Shown here piece after piece: positions 17,548 through 25,622 of a stretch of DNA of 64,000 nucleotides. The number at the start of each line of letters is the position of its first letter. Positions within the stretch are counted from its first letter, which is position 1. This stretch comes from Reyranella sp. (GTDB lineage: Bacteria > Pseudomonadota > Alphaproteobacteria > Reyranellales > Reyranellaceae), in contig NZ_SCUT01000035.1 of assembly GCF_004297265.1 (NCBI RefSeq), positions 1-64,000 of the forward strand, given 5' to 3'. A model generated the notes under the pieces. It was not told the DNA's origin, made no database searches, and saw nothing but the letters and a program-made list of their open reading frames with translations. Made by a program: the position numbers and the translations under genes.

Positions 17548-18903
17548 TCACAGCGGAATTCGCACGATCACGCGCAAACCGCCGAGCGGTGAGGCCGCCA
17601 GCGTGACGTCGCCGCCGTGGCTGCGCGCTACGTCGCGGGCGATACTAAGGCCCAACCCCACCCCGCCGGTCGCGGCATTGCGCGACTGGTCGAGACGCAG
17701 GAAGGGCCGGAACACGTCCTCGTACCTCTCGGGCGGGATGCCGGGACCGTTGTCGTCGACCGTGATCTCGACCGACGTCCGGCCGCGCACGGCCTCTATC
17801 CGGATCTCGCTGGCGTAGCGCTGCGCATTGGACACGATGTTGGTCAGGCAGCGCTTGATGGCAATCGGCCGCAGCTCGACGTTCATGTCGCCCTTCCAGG
17901 AGAGCTCGAGGCTGGCATTGCCGTGGCGCGCGCCGGCTGCGACATCCTCGAGAATCTCGGAGAGGTCCGACATGACCGGATCCTCGTCGCCCTCGCCGCG
18001 CGCGAAGGCGAGATAGCCCTCGATCATGCGCTGCATGTCGTCGACGTCGTCGGACAACTCCCGCACCTCCGGCGAGTCCGGCAGCAGCGCCAGCGAGAGC
18101 TTCATGCGTGTGAGCGGCGTGCGCAGGTCGTGGCTGACGCCGGCCAGCATCTCGGTGCGCTGCTGGATCGAGCGGCGCAGGCGGATGCGCATCGTGTGGA
18201 AGGCGGTGGCGGCGTTGCGCACCTCGCGGGTGCCACCGGAGAAGGCGAAGTCGGGCACGTCGCGTCCCTTGCCCAGGGCGTCGGCCGCCACGCCGAGATG
18301 CTCGATGGGCACAAGCTCGCGCCGCATGAACCAGATCGCGAGGCCGAACAGGACCAGCGCAAGGCCGAGCTGGGCCAGGACATAGGCGAAACTAGAGCCG
18401 AAGGTGAGGCGCACATGCGGCACCAGAATGTCCATCACGTCGCCGTCCGAGAGCTGGATCTCGACCAGCAGCTGGCCGCCGCCGATATTGTTGTCGAGGA
18501 AGAAGGGCCGCTTCAGGTCGGCCTCGAGCGCGCCCTGCACCTCGCGCGCCACGATGTCGAAATATTCCGGCTCCTTGAAGGGCCGCACGATGCCCTTGCG
18601 GAACGACACGAACAGCAGCAGATCCTGCGCGGAGCGGCGCAGGATCCAGTCGCGATGCTCGTCGTCTGGGAAGTCCGAGCGCAGCGAGATCAGCAGGCGC
18701 AGGTCGCGGACCAGCAGGATGGCGAGGCGGTTGGTGACGTTGTCACCGCGCTGGCTGTAGAACCACCAGGCAGACAGCGCCTGCAGCAGGAGCATCGGCA
18801 CGACGATGATGATGAGGGCGCGCGCGAACAGGGTTTGCGGCGAATGCCTGTCCGACCACTGCGCGATGCGCTCGAAAATGTCGCCGACGGCACTCCACTT
18901 CAT
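17548..18903 (-). CDS. Sensor histidine kinase of an EnvZ-like two-component system
   Basis: 451 residues from ATG 18903. A membrane helix near residues 27-50 (ALIIIVVPMLLLQALSAWWF) and another at about 170-190 (LAQLGLALVLFGLAIWFM) flank a periplasmic sensor region. A HAMP domain follows, then the phospho-acceptor His in GVSHDLRTPLTRMKLSL, N-box NIVSNAQRYA, and G-boxes DNGPGIPPE and GVGLGLSIARD. The start overlaps the response-regulator stop by four bases, so both are cotranslated. Its stimulus is unknown; EnvZ-type kinases often sense envelope or osmotic state. Confidence 0.92.
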   Translation of the reverse strand: MKWSAVGDIFERIAQWSDRHSPQTLFARALIIIVVPMLLLQALSAWWFYSQRGDNVTNRLAILLVRDLRLLISLRSDFPDDEHRDWILRRSAQDLLLFVSFRKGIVRPFKEPEYFDIVAREVQGALEADLKRPFFLDNNIGGGQLLVEIQLSDGDVMDILVPHVRLTFGSSFAYVLAQLGLALVLFGLAIWFMRRELVPIEHLGVAADALGKGRDVPDFAFSGGTREVRNAATAFHTMRIRLRRSIQQRTEMLAGVSHDLRTPLTRMKLSLALLPDSPEVRELSDDVDDMQRMIEGYLAFARGEGDEDPVMSDLSEILEDVAAGARHGNASLELSWKGDMNVELRPIAIKRCLTNIVSNAQRYASEIRIEAVRGRTSVEITVDDNGPGIPPERYEDVFRPFLRLDQSRNAATGGVGLGLSIARDVARSHGGDVTLAASPLGGLRVIVRIPL

Positions 18904-19604
18904 GCGTCGACCAGCCGGTAGCCCTGGCCGCGCACCGTGCGCAGGTAGCGCGGGAACGACGGGTCGGGCTCGATCTTGCGCCGCAGCCGCGTCACCTGCA
19001 CGTCGATGGCGCGCTCGTTCACGGACGCGCCGATGATCTTGCAAAGCGTCTCACGGCTCAGCACCTCGCCGATACGGCCGGTGAAGGCGCGCATCAGGGC
19101 AATCTCCGCGTCAGTCAGCGCCATGCGCTTGCCCTTGACGGTGAGTTCGCCCAGTTCGAGGTCGAACTGCATGGGGCCGAACGTAACCTGGCGCTGGGCT
19201 TCGGAGGCGGCGGCCGTGCCGGCCGGCCGGCCCCGGCGCAATACGCTCTGGATGCGCAGCAGGAGTTCACGCGGCTCGAAGGGTTTGCCGAGATAGTCAT
19301 CGACGCCCCGCTCCAGGCCGGCAATGCGATCCTTGGTCTCGACCATCGCCGTCAGCATCAGGATCGGCACGTCGTCGGTGCGCCGCAGCTCGGTCGCGAA
19401 TTCGAGTCCGGTCTCGCCGGGCATCATGACGTCGAGCACGATCAGGTCGAAATCGAGCGAACTCAGCCGCTGGCGCGCCTCCGAAGCGCTGGCCGCGGTC
19501 GAGACGCGGAAGTCGTTGCGCGACAGGAACGACTTCAGGAGTTCGCGCAGGCGCGTATCGTCGTCGACGACCAGGATGTGCGGCTTTTCGGTCGACGCGT
19601 CCAT
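18900..19604 (-). CDS. OmpR-family response regulator
   Basis: 234 residues. The receiver has acidic pocket VVDDDTRLREL, phospho-Asp 58 in LIVLDVMMPGETG and the Lys of DDYLGKPFEP. The C-terminal winged helix has TDAEIALMRAF and VTRLRRKIEPDPSFPRYLRTVRGQGYRL. The gene is seven bases downstream of the MarR gene and overlaps the kinase, forming one minus-strand operon. This MarR-OmpR-EnvZ arrangement is usual in alphaproteobacteria. Confidence 0.94.
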   Translation of the reverse strand: MDASTEKPHILVVDDDTRLRELLKSFLSRNDFRVSTAASASEARQRLSSLDFDLIVLDVMMPGETGLEFATELRRTDDVPILMLTAMVETKDRIAGLERGVDDYLGKPFEPRELLLRIQSVLRRGRPAGTAAASEAQRQVTFGPMQFDLELGELTVKGKRMALTDAEIALMRAFTGRIGEVLSRETLCKIIGASVNERAIDVQVTRLRRKIEPDPSFPRYLRTVRGQGYRLVDA

Positions 19605-19610
19605 GGCGCG

Positions 19611-20108
19611 CTAGCGGCCGCCGCCGCGCAATCGCTTGTCGACCACCTGGCGCTCCGCCGGGTCGAGCAGGCCGAGCAGCACCTTGCGGAAGCCCTCGAC
19701 CGCCTCCGCGCCGGTCTCGCGATAGGCGCGCGCGAAACGCTGGCTCTGGCGGTCCGTCAGGTCGCGCTCGAGCTCCTGGCCCTTGGGTGTGAGCCACAGC
19801 AGGCGCTCGCGGCGGTCGCGTGCACCGCTCTTCTGCTCGACATAGCCCTGCTCGAGCAGGTCCTTCAGCACGCGGCTGATCGACTGCTTGGTGACCTTCA
19901 GGATCGACAGGAGGTGACCGACCGTCTGCCCGGGATGGCGGCCGATGAAATAGAGGGCGCGGTGATGGGCGCGACCGAGCTGGTAGTGCCGGAGCTGCTG
20001 GTCGGACTCGAAGGTGAAGTCGCGATAGGCATAGAACATCAGCTCGATGCCCTGGCGCAGCTCTTCGTCGCGCAGGAACAGGGGATTGGCAGGGGCTCTG
20101 GATTCCAC
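19611..20108 (-). CDS. MarR-family transcriptional regulator
   Basis: 165 residues from GTG 20108, chosen because AAGGA lies five bases before it; longer versions lack a ribosome-binding site. The winged helix is seen in IGRHPGQTVGHLLSILKVTKQSISRVLKDLLEQGYVEQKSGARDRRERLLWLTPKG. It heads the operon with the two-component system and is divergent from the GST gene. Confidence 0.88.
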   Translation of the reverse strand: MESRAPANPLFLRDEELRQGIELMFYAYRDFTFESDQQLRHYQLGRAHHRALYFIGRHPGQTVGHLLSILKVTKQSISRVLKDLLEQGYVEQKSGARDRRERLLWLTPKGQELERDLTDRQSQRFARAYRETGAEAVEGFRKVLLGLLDPAERQVVDKRLRGGGR

Positions 20109-20210
20109 GCCATCCTTTATAGTGCGGGCGGGCTGCGTTGACACCCCGTGCGACCCGGTCTGGCCTTGCGAACTCCCTTCGGAAATTTTCTCAAACCATG
20201 CGAGGGCTCC

Positions 20211-20852
20211 ATGCTCACCGTCCATCATCTCGGCATGTCGCAGTCCGAGCGGATCGTCTGGCTCTGCGAGGAACTCGGCATCCCCTACGAGCTGAAGATC
20301 TATGATCGCGACGCCGTCACACGGCTCGCGCCGCCGGCGTACAAGGCCCTGCATCCGCTCGGGGCCGCGCCGGTGATCCAGGATGGCGACGTTCTGCTGG
20401 CCGAATCGGGGGCCATCGTCGAATACATCGTCGCCCGCTATGGCAAGGGCCGGCTGGTGCTGGCGCCCGACCATCCCGACTTCGCGCGGTTCCTCTACTG
20501 GTTCCATTTCGCGAACGGCACGCTCCAGCCGGCGACGGGCCGCAACATGATCCTGGGCCGGCTCGACCTCCCGGCGGAAAATCCCATACTTCGCGCGATG
20601 AAGGGCCGTCTCGATCTGGCCCTCGGTCTCGTCGAGGCGCGCCTAGGGAAAGCCGATAACCTGGCCGGGGCCGAGTTCACGACAGCCGACATCATGGCCG
20701 TCTTCTCCCTGACGACCATGCGCTACTTCCTGCCCTACGATCTCGCATCCTATTCGGCGATTCGCGCCTACCTGCAGCGCATCGCGGCCCGTCCTGCCTA
20801 CCAGCGGGCAATGCAGAAGGGCGACCCGGGAATGCCCCTTCTCCTCACCTGA
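20211..20852 (+). CDS. Glutathione S-transferase family protein
   Basis: 213 residues from ATG 20211, preceded by GAGGG. The N-terminal thioredoxin fold has HHLGMSQSERIVWLCEELGIPYELKIYDRD and the glutathione-binding segment GAAPVIQDGDVLLAESGAIVEYI. The C-terminal half is helical (FTTADIMAVFSLTTMRYF). The substrate is not predictable. Confidence 0.9.
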   Translation: MLTVHHLGMSQSERIVWLCEELGIPYELKIYDRDAVTRLAPPAYKALHPLGAAPVIQDGDVLLAESGAIVEYIVARYGKGRLVLAPDHPDFARFLYWFHFANGTLQPATGRNMILGRLDLPAENPILRAMKGRLDLALGLVEARLGKADNLAGAEFTTADIMAVFSLTTMRYFLPYDLASYSAIRAYLQRIAARPAYQRAMQKGDPGMPLLLT

Positions 20853-20888
20853 AACCCGGTGGGCGAAAAGCGCGCAAGGTCAGCGCAA

Positions 20889-20919
20889 TTGACAAGGTCA
20901 ATAATATTGACCTATCAAG
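20889..20919. promoter_or_regulatory. Promoter and palindromic operator before the second aminotransferase
   Basis: A -35-like TTGACA (20889-20894) runs into the palindrome AGGTCAAT-AAT-ATTGACCT (20895-20913), perfect over eight bases each side, with outer TTGACA/TATCAA giving further partial symmetry. This looks like a site for a dimeric regulator that would block the promoter. MarR-type sites can look like this; the nearby MarR gene is one candidate. Confidence 0.65.
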
Positions 20920-20984
20920 CCAGATAGTTGTTCTGGGGATTGCCTCAGAGACCTATTTGGAATCAATCTATGAAGGATATCGCA

Positions 20985-21917
20985 ATGTCCTTAACCATGG
21001 ACGACCGAGACGGTTTCATCTGGCTGGACGGCAAGCTGGTGCCGTGGCGCGAGAGCCGGATGCATGTGCTGACCCACGCGCTGCACTACGGCTCGGCCGT
21101 CTTCGAGGGCGAGCGCATCTATGACGGCCGCGTCTTCCGCCTCGCCGCCCACAGCGCGCGCCTGATCCGCTCGGCCAATCTGCTCGACTACGACCTGCCC
21201 TGGTCGCGCGAAGAGATCGACGAGGCGACCCGCGCCGTGGTGAAGGCCAATAATCTCACTGCCGGCTACATCCGCCCCATCGCCTGGCGCGGCTCGGAAG
21301 TGCTGGGCGTGTCGGCGATCGGCACGACGGTCCATCTCGCCATCGCCCCCTGGGCTCAGGAAGGCCGCCTGTCGGTGCAGGCGCGCGATGCCGGCATCAA
21401 CGTGACCATGGCCAAATACCGCCGGCCCTCGCCCGAGACGGCACCGGGCCATGCCAAGGTGGCTGGTCTCTACGTGATCTGCGGCATCGAGAAGGACCGC
21501 GCGCTCAAGGCCGGCTTCGACGATGCGCTGATGCTCGACTGGAAGGGCCGCATCGCGGAGACGACGGGTGCCAACATCTTCCTGGTGATCGACGGCAAGC
21601 TGGTGACGCCGACGCCGCACAATTTCCTCGACGGGATCACGCGCCGCGCGGTGATGGGCATGGCGAAGAAGCGTGGCTGGACGGTCGAGGAACGCGACGT
21701 GATGCCCGAAGAGCTCGGCGCCGCGAGCGAAGTGTTCCTGTGCGGCAGCGCGGCCGAGATCGTGCCGGTCGGCTCGATCGACCAGCACCACTTCCAGGCC
21801 GGCCCCATCGCGAAGACCTTGATGGCCGACTTCCAGACGCTGGTGCGGGAGCCCGACAGCGAAGGCTTCGGCGAGGCGACGCATCTCATGACGCCGGCCC
21901 CGTCGCTGGCGGCGTGA
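20985..21917 (+). CDS. Branched-chain amino-acid aminotransferase (short, IlvE-type)
   Basis: 310 residues. The ATG at 20985 is chosen for the AAGGAT seven bases before it; ATG 20970 is an alternative. Motifs are FIWLDGKLVPWRESRMHVLTHALHYGSAVFEGERIYDG, the PLP lysine in GHAKVAGLYVICGIEK, and FLCGSAAEIVPVGSID. This is the E. coli IlvE-like form, whereas the gene at 16380-17483 is the longer form; the two may divide anabolic and catabolic duties. Confidence 0.92.
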   Translation: MSLTMDDRDGFIWLDGKLVPWRESRMHVLTHALHYGSAVFEGERIYDGRVFRLAAHSARLIRSANLLDYDLPWSREEIDEATRAVVKANNLTAGYIRPIAWRGSEVLGVSAIGTTVHLAIAPWAQEGRLSVQARDAGINVTMAKYRRPSPETAPGHAKVAGLYVICGIEKDRALKAGFDDALMLDWKGRIAETTGANIFLVIDGKLVTPTPHNFLDGITRRAVMGMAKKRGWTVEERDVMPEELGAASEVFLCGSAAEIVPVGSIDQHHFQAGPIAKTLMADFQTLVREPDSEGFGEATHLMTPAPSLAA

Positions 21918-21967
21918 CCGGGATGTCTTGACATCGGGGTCCGCAATCCCCTTTTCTCGATGGCGTC

Positions 21968-22066
21968 CGAGGGGTGCCTGATCTTCCTGCGGGAGACGGG
22001 CTGAGACAGCCTTAACGGCTGAACCCTTTGAACCTGATCCGGGTCATGCCGGCGAAGGAACGGGAG
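21968..22066 (+). promoter_or_regulatory. TPP riboswitch (THI element)
   Basis: Conserved blocks are GGGGTGCC (21971-21978), GGCTGAGA (21999-22006), ACCC (22023-22026) followed by TTTGAACCTGATCC, and CATGCCGGCGAAGGAA to 22060. These are the thiamine-pyrophosphate sensing helices. The expression platform covers the GTG start of thiO seven bases after the element, so translation repression is likely. A TTGACA (21928-21933) upstream may be the promoter -35. Confidence 0.95.
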
Positions 22067-22072
22067 TCAGCG

Positions 22073-23080
22073 GTGTTGGATCGACCTGTCGTAACAATCA
22101 TCGGAGCCGGGGTCGCAGGCTTGGCCTGCGCCACGGAGCTTGCCGAGCGTGGTGTCGCCGTCGAGTTGCTGGAGCGCGCCGGTCAACTGGGCGAAAGCGC
22201 CTGTTCGTGGATGGCCGGCGGCATGCTGGCGCCGTGGTGCGAGCGGGCGACCACCGACGAGATCGTCGCCCGTCTGGGCGAGCCGTCGATCGACTGGTGG
22301 CGGCGTCATTTTCCCGGGACCGTCAGCCAGGGCAGCCTGGTCCTCACGCCGCCGCGCGATGCCGCCGACCTCACGCGTTTCGCCGCACGGACCGAACGCT
22401 ACGCTTGGATCGACGGCGACCGCATCGCTTCCCTCGAACCCGATCTCGCCGGCCGGTTCCGCCGTGCGCTTTTCTTTGCCGACGAGGCGCATCTCGATCC
22501 GCGCAAGGCGCTGACATCGCTCGCCGCGGGTCTCGAAGCGCGCGGCGTTCCGATCCGGTTCGGCGTGGAGGGCAAAACGTCGGAAGTCGACGCGAACTTC
22601 GTCGTCGATTGCCGCGGCATGGCCGCCCGCGACGCGCTGCCCGAGCTGCGCGGCGTGCGGGGCGAGATGCTGGTGGTGCGGACCCGCGACGTGTCGCTGT
22701 CGCGGCCGGTGCGGCTGCTGCATCCGCGCATCCCGCTCTACATCGTGCCGCGCGGCGACGGGGTCTTCATGATCGGCGCGACGATGATCGAGAGCGAGGA
22801 ACGCCGCGCCGTCAGCGTGCGTTCGGCGGTCGAGTTGCTGAATGCGGCCTACACGCTGCATCCGGCCTTCGGCGAAGCCGAGATCGTCGAGCTGGGTGCC
22901 GATCTGCGGCCGACCTTTCCCGACAACCTGCCCTGCGTCAGGCGCACGGGCCGTGTACTGCACGCCAACGGGCTCTACCGGCATGGTTTCCTGCTCGCGC
23001 CCTGGCTGGCACGGCAGGTGGCCGATACCGTACTTCTGGAGACGAGAGATGCGGATATTCCTGAACGACGACATGCATGA
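22073..23080 (+). CDS. thiO: Glycine oxidase ThiO
   Basis: 335 residues from GTG 22073, right after the TPP riboswitch; an earlier in-frame TTG lies inside the riboswitch and is rejected. The FAD-binding motif is VTIIGAGVAGLACATELAERGVAVELLERAG. The C-terminal motif PTFPDNLPCVRRTGRVLHANGLYRHGFLLAPWLARQ fits glycine/D-amino-acid oxidases. ThiO makes iminoglycine for thiazole synthesis. It overlaps thiS by 32 bases. Confidence 0.93.
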   Translation: MLDRPVVTIIGAGVAGLACATELAERGVAVELLERAGQLGESACSWMAGGMLAPWCERATTDEIVARLGEPSIDWWRRHFPGTVSQGSLVLTPPRDAADLTRFAARTERYAWIDGDRIASLEPDLAGRFRRALFFADEAHLDPRKALTSLAAGLEARGVPIRFGVEGKTSEVDANFVVDCRGMAARDALPELRGVRGEMLVVRTRDVSLSRPVRLLHPRIPLYIVPRGDGVFMIGATMIESEERRAVSVRSAVELLNAAYTLHPAFGEAEIVELGADLRPTFPDNLPCVRRTGRVLHANGLYRHGFLLAPWLARQVADTVLLETRDADIPERRHA

Positions 23081-23246
23081 GGTCGCGCCAGGCACCCTGG
23101 CCGCGGCGCTCGAAACGCTGGGCTTCGGTGGCCGCAAGATTGCGACGGCGGTGAACGGCCGCTTCGTCGCCGCGGCCGCGCGACCTCGCACCGAGCTGGC
23201 CGACGGCGACAGGATCGAAGTCGTCGCGCCGATGCAGGGAGGATGA
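23049..23246 (+). CDS. thiS: Sulfur carrier protein ThiS
   Basis: 65 residues with a ubiquitin-like fold ([12 protein letters not shown], then [16 protein letters not shown]). The C-terminal Gly-Gly is the site of adenylation and thiocarboxylation. The start overlaps thiO and its stop overlaps thiG (ATGA), indicating coupled translation in the thiazole operon. Confidence 0.93.
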   Translation: MRIFLNDDMHEVAPGTLAAALETLGFGGRKIATAVNGRFVAAAARPRTELADGDRIEVVAPMQGG

Positions 23247-24025
23247 TCATGTCGTCCTTCTATGGCGTCGAGCTGAAGTCGCGGCTGCTGCTCGGCACGT
23301 CGCGCTATCCCTCGCCGGCGGTCCTCGAACGCGCGGTCAAGGCGTCAGGCGCGCAGGTGGTGACCGTCTCCCTGCGGCGTGAGAGCGGCGCGGGGCGGGC
23401 CGGCCAGAGCTTCTGGTCTCTCATCCAGTCGATGGGCGTGCGCGTGCTGCCCAACACGGCCGGTTGCCACTCGGTGAAGGAGGCGGTGACGACCGCCCAC
23501 ATGGCGCGCGAGCTGTTCGACACGCCGTGGATCAAGCTCGAGGTGATAGGTGAAGCCGACACCTTGCAGCCCGACGTGTTCGGTCTCGTGGAAGCTGCGC
23601 GCATCCTCTCCGAGGACGGGTTCGAGGTGTTCCCCTACACGACCGAGGATCTCGTGGTGGCCGAGCGGCTGGTCGAGGCGGGCTGCCGGGTGCTGATGCC
23701 GTGGGGCGCGCCGATCGGTTCGGCGCGCGGCCTGAACAACGTTTACGGCCTGCGGTCGATGCGCGCGCACTTCCCCGACATCCCGCTGGTGGTCGATGCC
23801 GGACTGGGCGTGCCCTCGCATGCCGCCGCCGCGATGGAGCTGGGTTACGACGCGGTTCTGCTCAATACGGCGGTGGCCGAAGCGGGCGATCCGGTCGAGA
23901 TGGCGCGCGCCTTCGCGCTCGGCGTCGAAGCCGGCCGCGCCGCCTATCTCGCGCGGCCGATGGAACCGCGTGACATGGCCGTGCCGTCGACGCCGGTGAT
24001 CGGCAAGGCCGCGCTTGGAGATTAG
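23243..24025 (+). CDS. thiG: Thiazole synthase ThiG
   Basis: 260 residues. A TIM barrel with the motifs [70 protein letters not shown] and [30 protein letters not shown]. The Schiff-base Lys is in WIKLEVIG. It combines DXP, iminoglycine and ThiS-thiocarboxylate to make the thiazole phosphate. Starts at 23243 or at ATG 23249 are possible; GGGAGG precedes both. Confidence 0.95.
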   Translation: MIMSSFYGVELKSRLLLGTSRYPSPAVLERAVKASGAQVVTVSLRRESGAGRAGQSFWSLIQSMGVRVLPNTAGCHSVKEAVTTAHMARELFDTPWIKLEVIGEADTLQPDVFGLVEAARILSEDGFEVFPYTTEDLVVAERLVEAGCRVLMPWGAPIGSARGLNNVYGLRSMRAHFPDIPLVVDAGLGVPSHAAAAMELGYDAVLLNTAVAEAGDPVEMARAFALGVEAGRAAYLARPMEPRDMAVPSTPVIGKAALGD

Positions 24026-24029
24026 AGAG

Positions 24030-24629
24030 ATGCTCGATCCATTCTATCCCGTGGTGCCCGATTCGAGCTGGGTGCTGAAGCTGGTGCCGGTCGGCACGAA
24101 GCTCATCCAGCTGCGCATCAAGGACCAGCCCGAAACCGAGATCCGCCGCCAGGTGCGCGAGGCGAAAGCCGTCTGCGCGCAGCATGGCGCCGACCTGATC
24201 GTGAACGATTACTGGCAGGTCGCGATCGACGAGGGCTGCTCGTGGGTCCATCTCGGCCAGGAAGACCTGGTCGATGCCGACGTGAAGGCGGTGCGCCGCG
24301 CCGGCATCAGGATCGGTGTCAGCACGCACGACCATGCCGAACTCGACAAGGGTCTGGCCATCGATCCAGACTATGTCGCGCTGGGCCCGATCTGGCCGAC
24401 CGTGCTGAAGCAGATGCCGTGGGCGCCGCAGGGCACCGAGCGTCTCGCCGAATGGAAGAAGCTTGTAGGCAATCGGCCGCTGGTCGCGATCGGCGGACTG
24501 ACGCTCGAACGCGCGCTGCTGTGCCTGAAGTCCGGCGCCGACATCGCCTCGGTGGTGGGCGACATCGTGAACCATGCCGATCCGATCGGTCAGGCGAAGG
24601 CCTGGATCGCGGCGACGAGAAAGCCATGA
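24030..24629 (+). CDS. thiE: Thiamine-phosphate synthase ThiE
   Basis: 199 residues from ATG 24030. TIM-barrel motifs are KLIQLRIKDQPETEIRRQVREA, LIVNDYWQVAIDEGCSWVHLGQEDL, ALGPIWPTVLKQ and VAIGGLTLERALLCLKSGADIASVVGDI. It joins the thiazole and pyrimidine phosphates. Five bases separate it from thiG, and its stop overlaps the ThiF gene start. No thiC or thiD is in this window. Confidence 0.93.
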   Translation: MLDPFYPVVPDSSWVLKLVPVGTKLIQLRIKDQPETEIRRQVREAKAVCAQHGADLIVNDYWQVAIDEGCSWVHLGQEDLVDADVKAVRRAGIRIGVSTHDHAELDKGLAIDPDYVALGPIWPTVLKQMPWAPQGTERLAEWKKLVGNRPLVAIGGLTLERALLCLKSGADIASVVGDIVNHADPIGQAKAWIAATRKP

Positions 24630-25585
24630 CCACCCGTTACGCCCGCCAGGCCGTGCTGCCCGAGATCGGCGAAGAGGGGCAGACGCGCCTTGCCGCCGCG
24701 TCGGTACTGGTCGTCGGCGCCGGCGGCCTCGGCTGTCCGGTGCTGCAGTATCTCAGCGGTGCCGGCGTCGGCCGGCTCACGATCGTCGATCACGACACGG
24801 TCGAGGAGACGAACCTGCATCGCCAGCCGCTCTACGGCATGGCCGACATCGGCAAGCTGAAGGCCGAGGCGGCGCGCGCCACGCTGCAGCGCTTCAATCC
24901 GCATGTTCGCGTCGACACGGTCGCCGAGCGGCTGACGCCGCAGAATGCCGCGACGCTGATCGCCGATGCCGACATCGTGGTCGATGCCGCCGACAGCTTT
25001 GCCGTGACCTACATGCTGAGCGACGTCTGCCACGCCGTCGGCAAGCCGCTGGTCAGCGCCTCGGTGATCGGCATGACCGGCTATGCCGGCGCCTTCTGCG
25101 GCGGCGGCCCGAGCTATCGTGCCGTGTTCCCCGAAGTCTCGGTCGATGGCGGCACCTGCGCCACGGTGGGCGTGATCGGCACGGCGGTCGCGGTGCTGGG
25201 TGGCCTGCAGGCGCATCTCACGCTTCATCATCTGCTGGGTCTTGAACCTTCGGTGCTGGGCCGCGTCGTCACTTTCGATGCGAAGCGCGTAGCCTTTGGC
25301 GGCTTCGGCTTTGCCGGCAGTCCCGAGCCCGACGAACAGGTGGCGTTCATCGCGCCCGATCAGGTGAAATCCGACGACATCGTGGTCGACCTGCGCGGCC
25401 TCGACGAGGCACCGGTCTCACCCTTCGCCGGCGCGCGAAGGTTGGTCGTCGATACGATCGACGAGCTGGGCACGCCCGAGGGCCGGGTCGTGCTGGCCTG
25501 CCGCAGCGGACAGCGGGCGCTGATGGCGGCCGACCGGCTGCGCGAACGGGGTGTCACGAATCTTGCGCTGGTGGCCTTGGGCTAG
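24626..25585 (+). CDS. thiF: ThiF/MoeB-type adenylyltransferase with rhodanese tail
   Basis: 319 residues. The E1-like core has LVVGAGGLGCPVLQYLSGAGVGRLTIVDHDTVEETNLHRQPLY, and a C-terminal rhodanese-like segment ends VVLACRSGQRALMAADRLRERGVTNLALVALG, with the catalytic-type Cys in ACRSGQ. It should adenylate the C-terminal glycine of ThiS. The zinc-binding CxxC pairs of MoeB/ThiF are missing: the segment corresponding to GPCYRCLF reads GPSYRAVF. Symbol thiF is assigned from operon context; it could also serve MoaD. Confidence 0.85.
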   Translation: MTTRYARQAVLPEIGEEGQTRLAAASVLVVGAGGLGCPVLQYLSGAGVGRLTIVDHDTVEETNLHRQPLYGMADIGKLKAEAARATLQRFNPHVRVDTVAERLTPQNAATLIADADIVVDAADSFAVTYMLSDVCHAVGKPLVSASVIGMTGYAGAFCGGGPSYRAVFPEVSVDGGTCATVGVIGTAVAVLGGLQAHLTLHHLLGLEPSVLGRVVTFDAKRVAFGGFGFAGSPEPDEQVAFIAPDQVKSDDIVVDLRGLDEAPVSPFAGARRLVVDTIDELGTPEGRVVLACRSGQRALMAADRLRERGVTNLALVALG

Positions 25586-25622
25586 GGAAGTCAAACTGGC
25601 CCCGCACCAGAGGAGCTCCGGC

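Noticed and set aside
21950..22030. Frame starting at TTG 22028 as the thiO start
   Set aside because: Lies inside the TPP riboswitch core, so it cannot be the main start.
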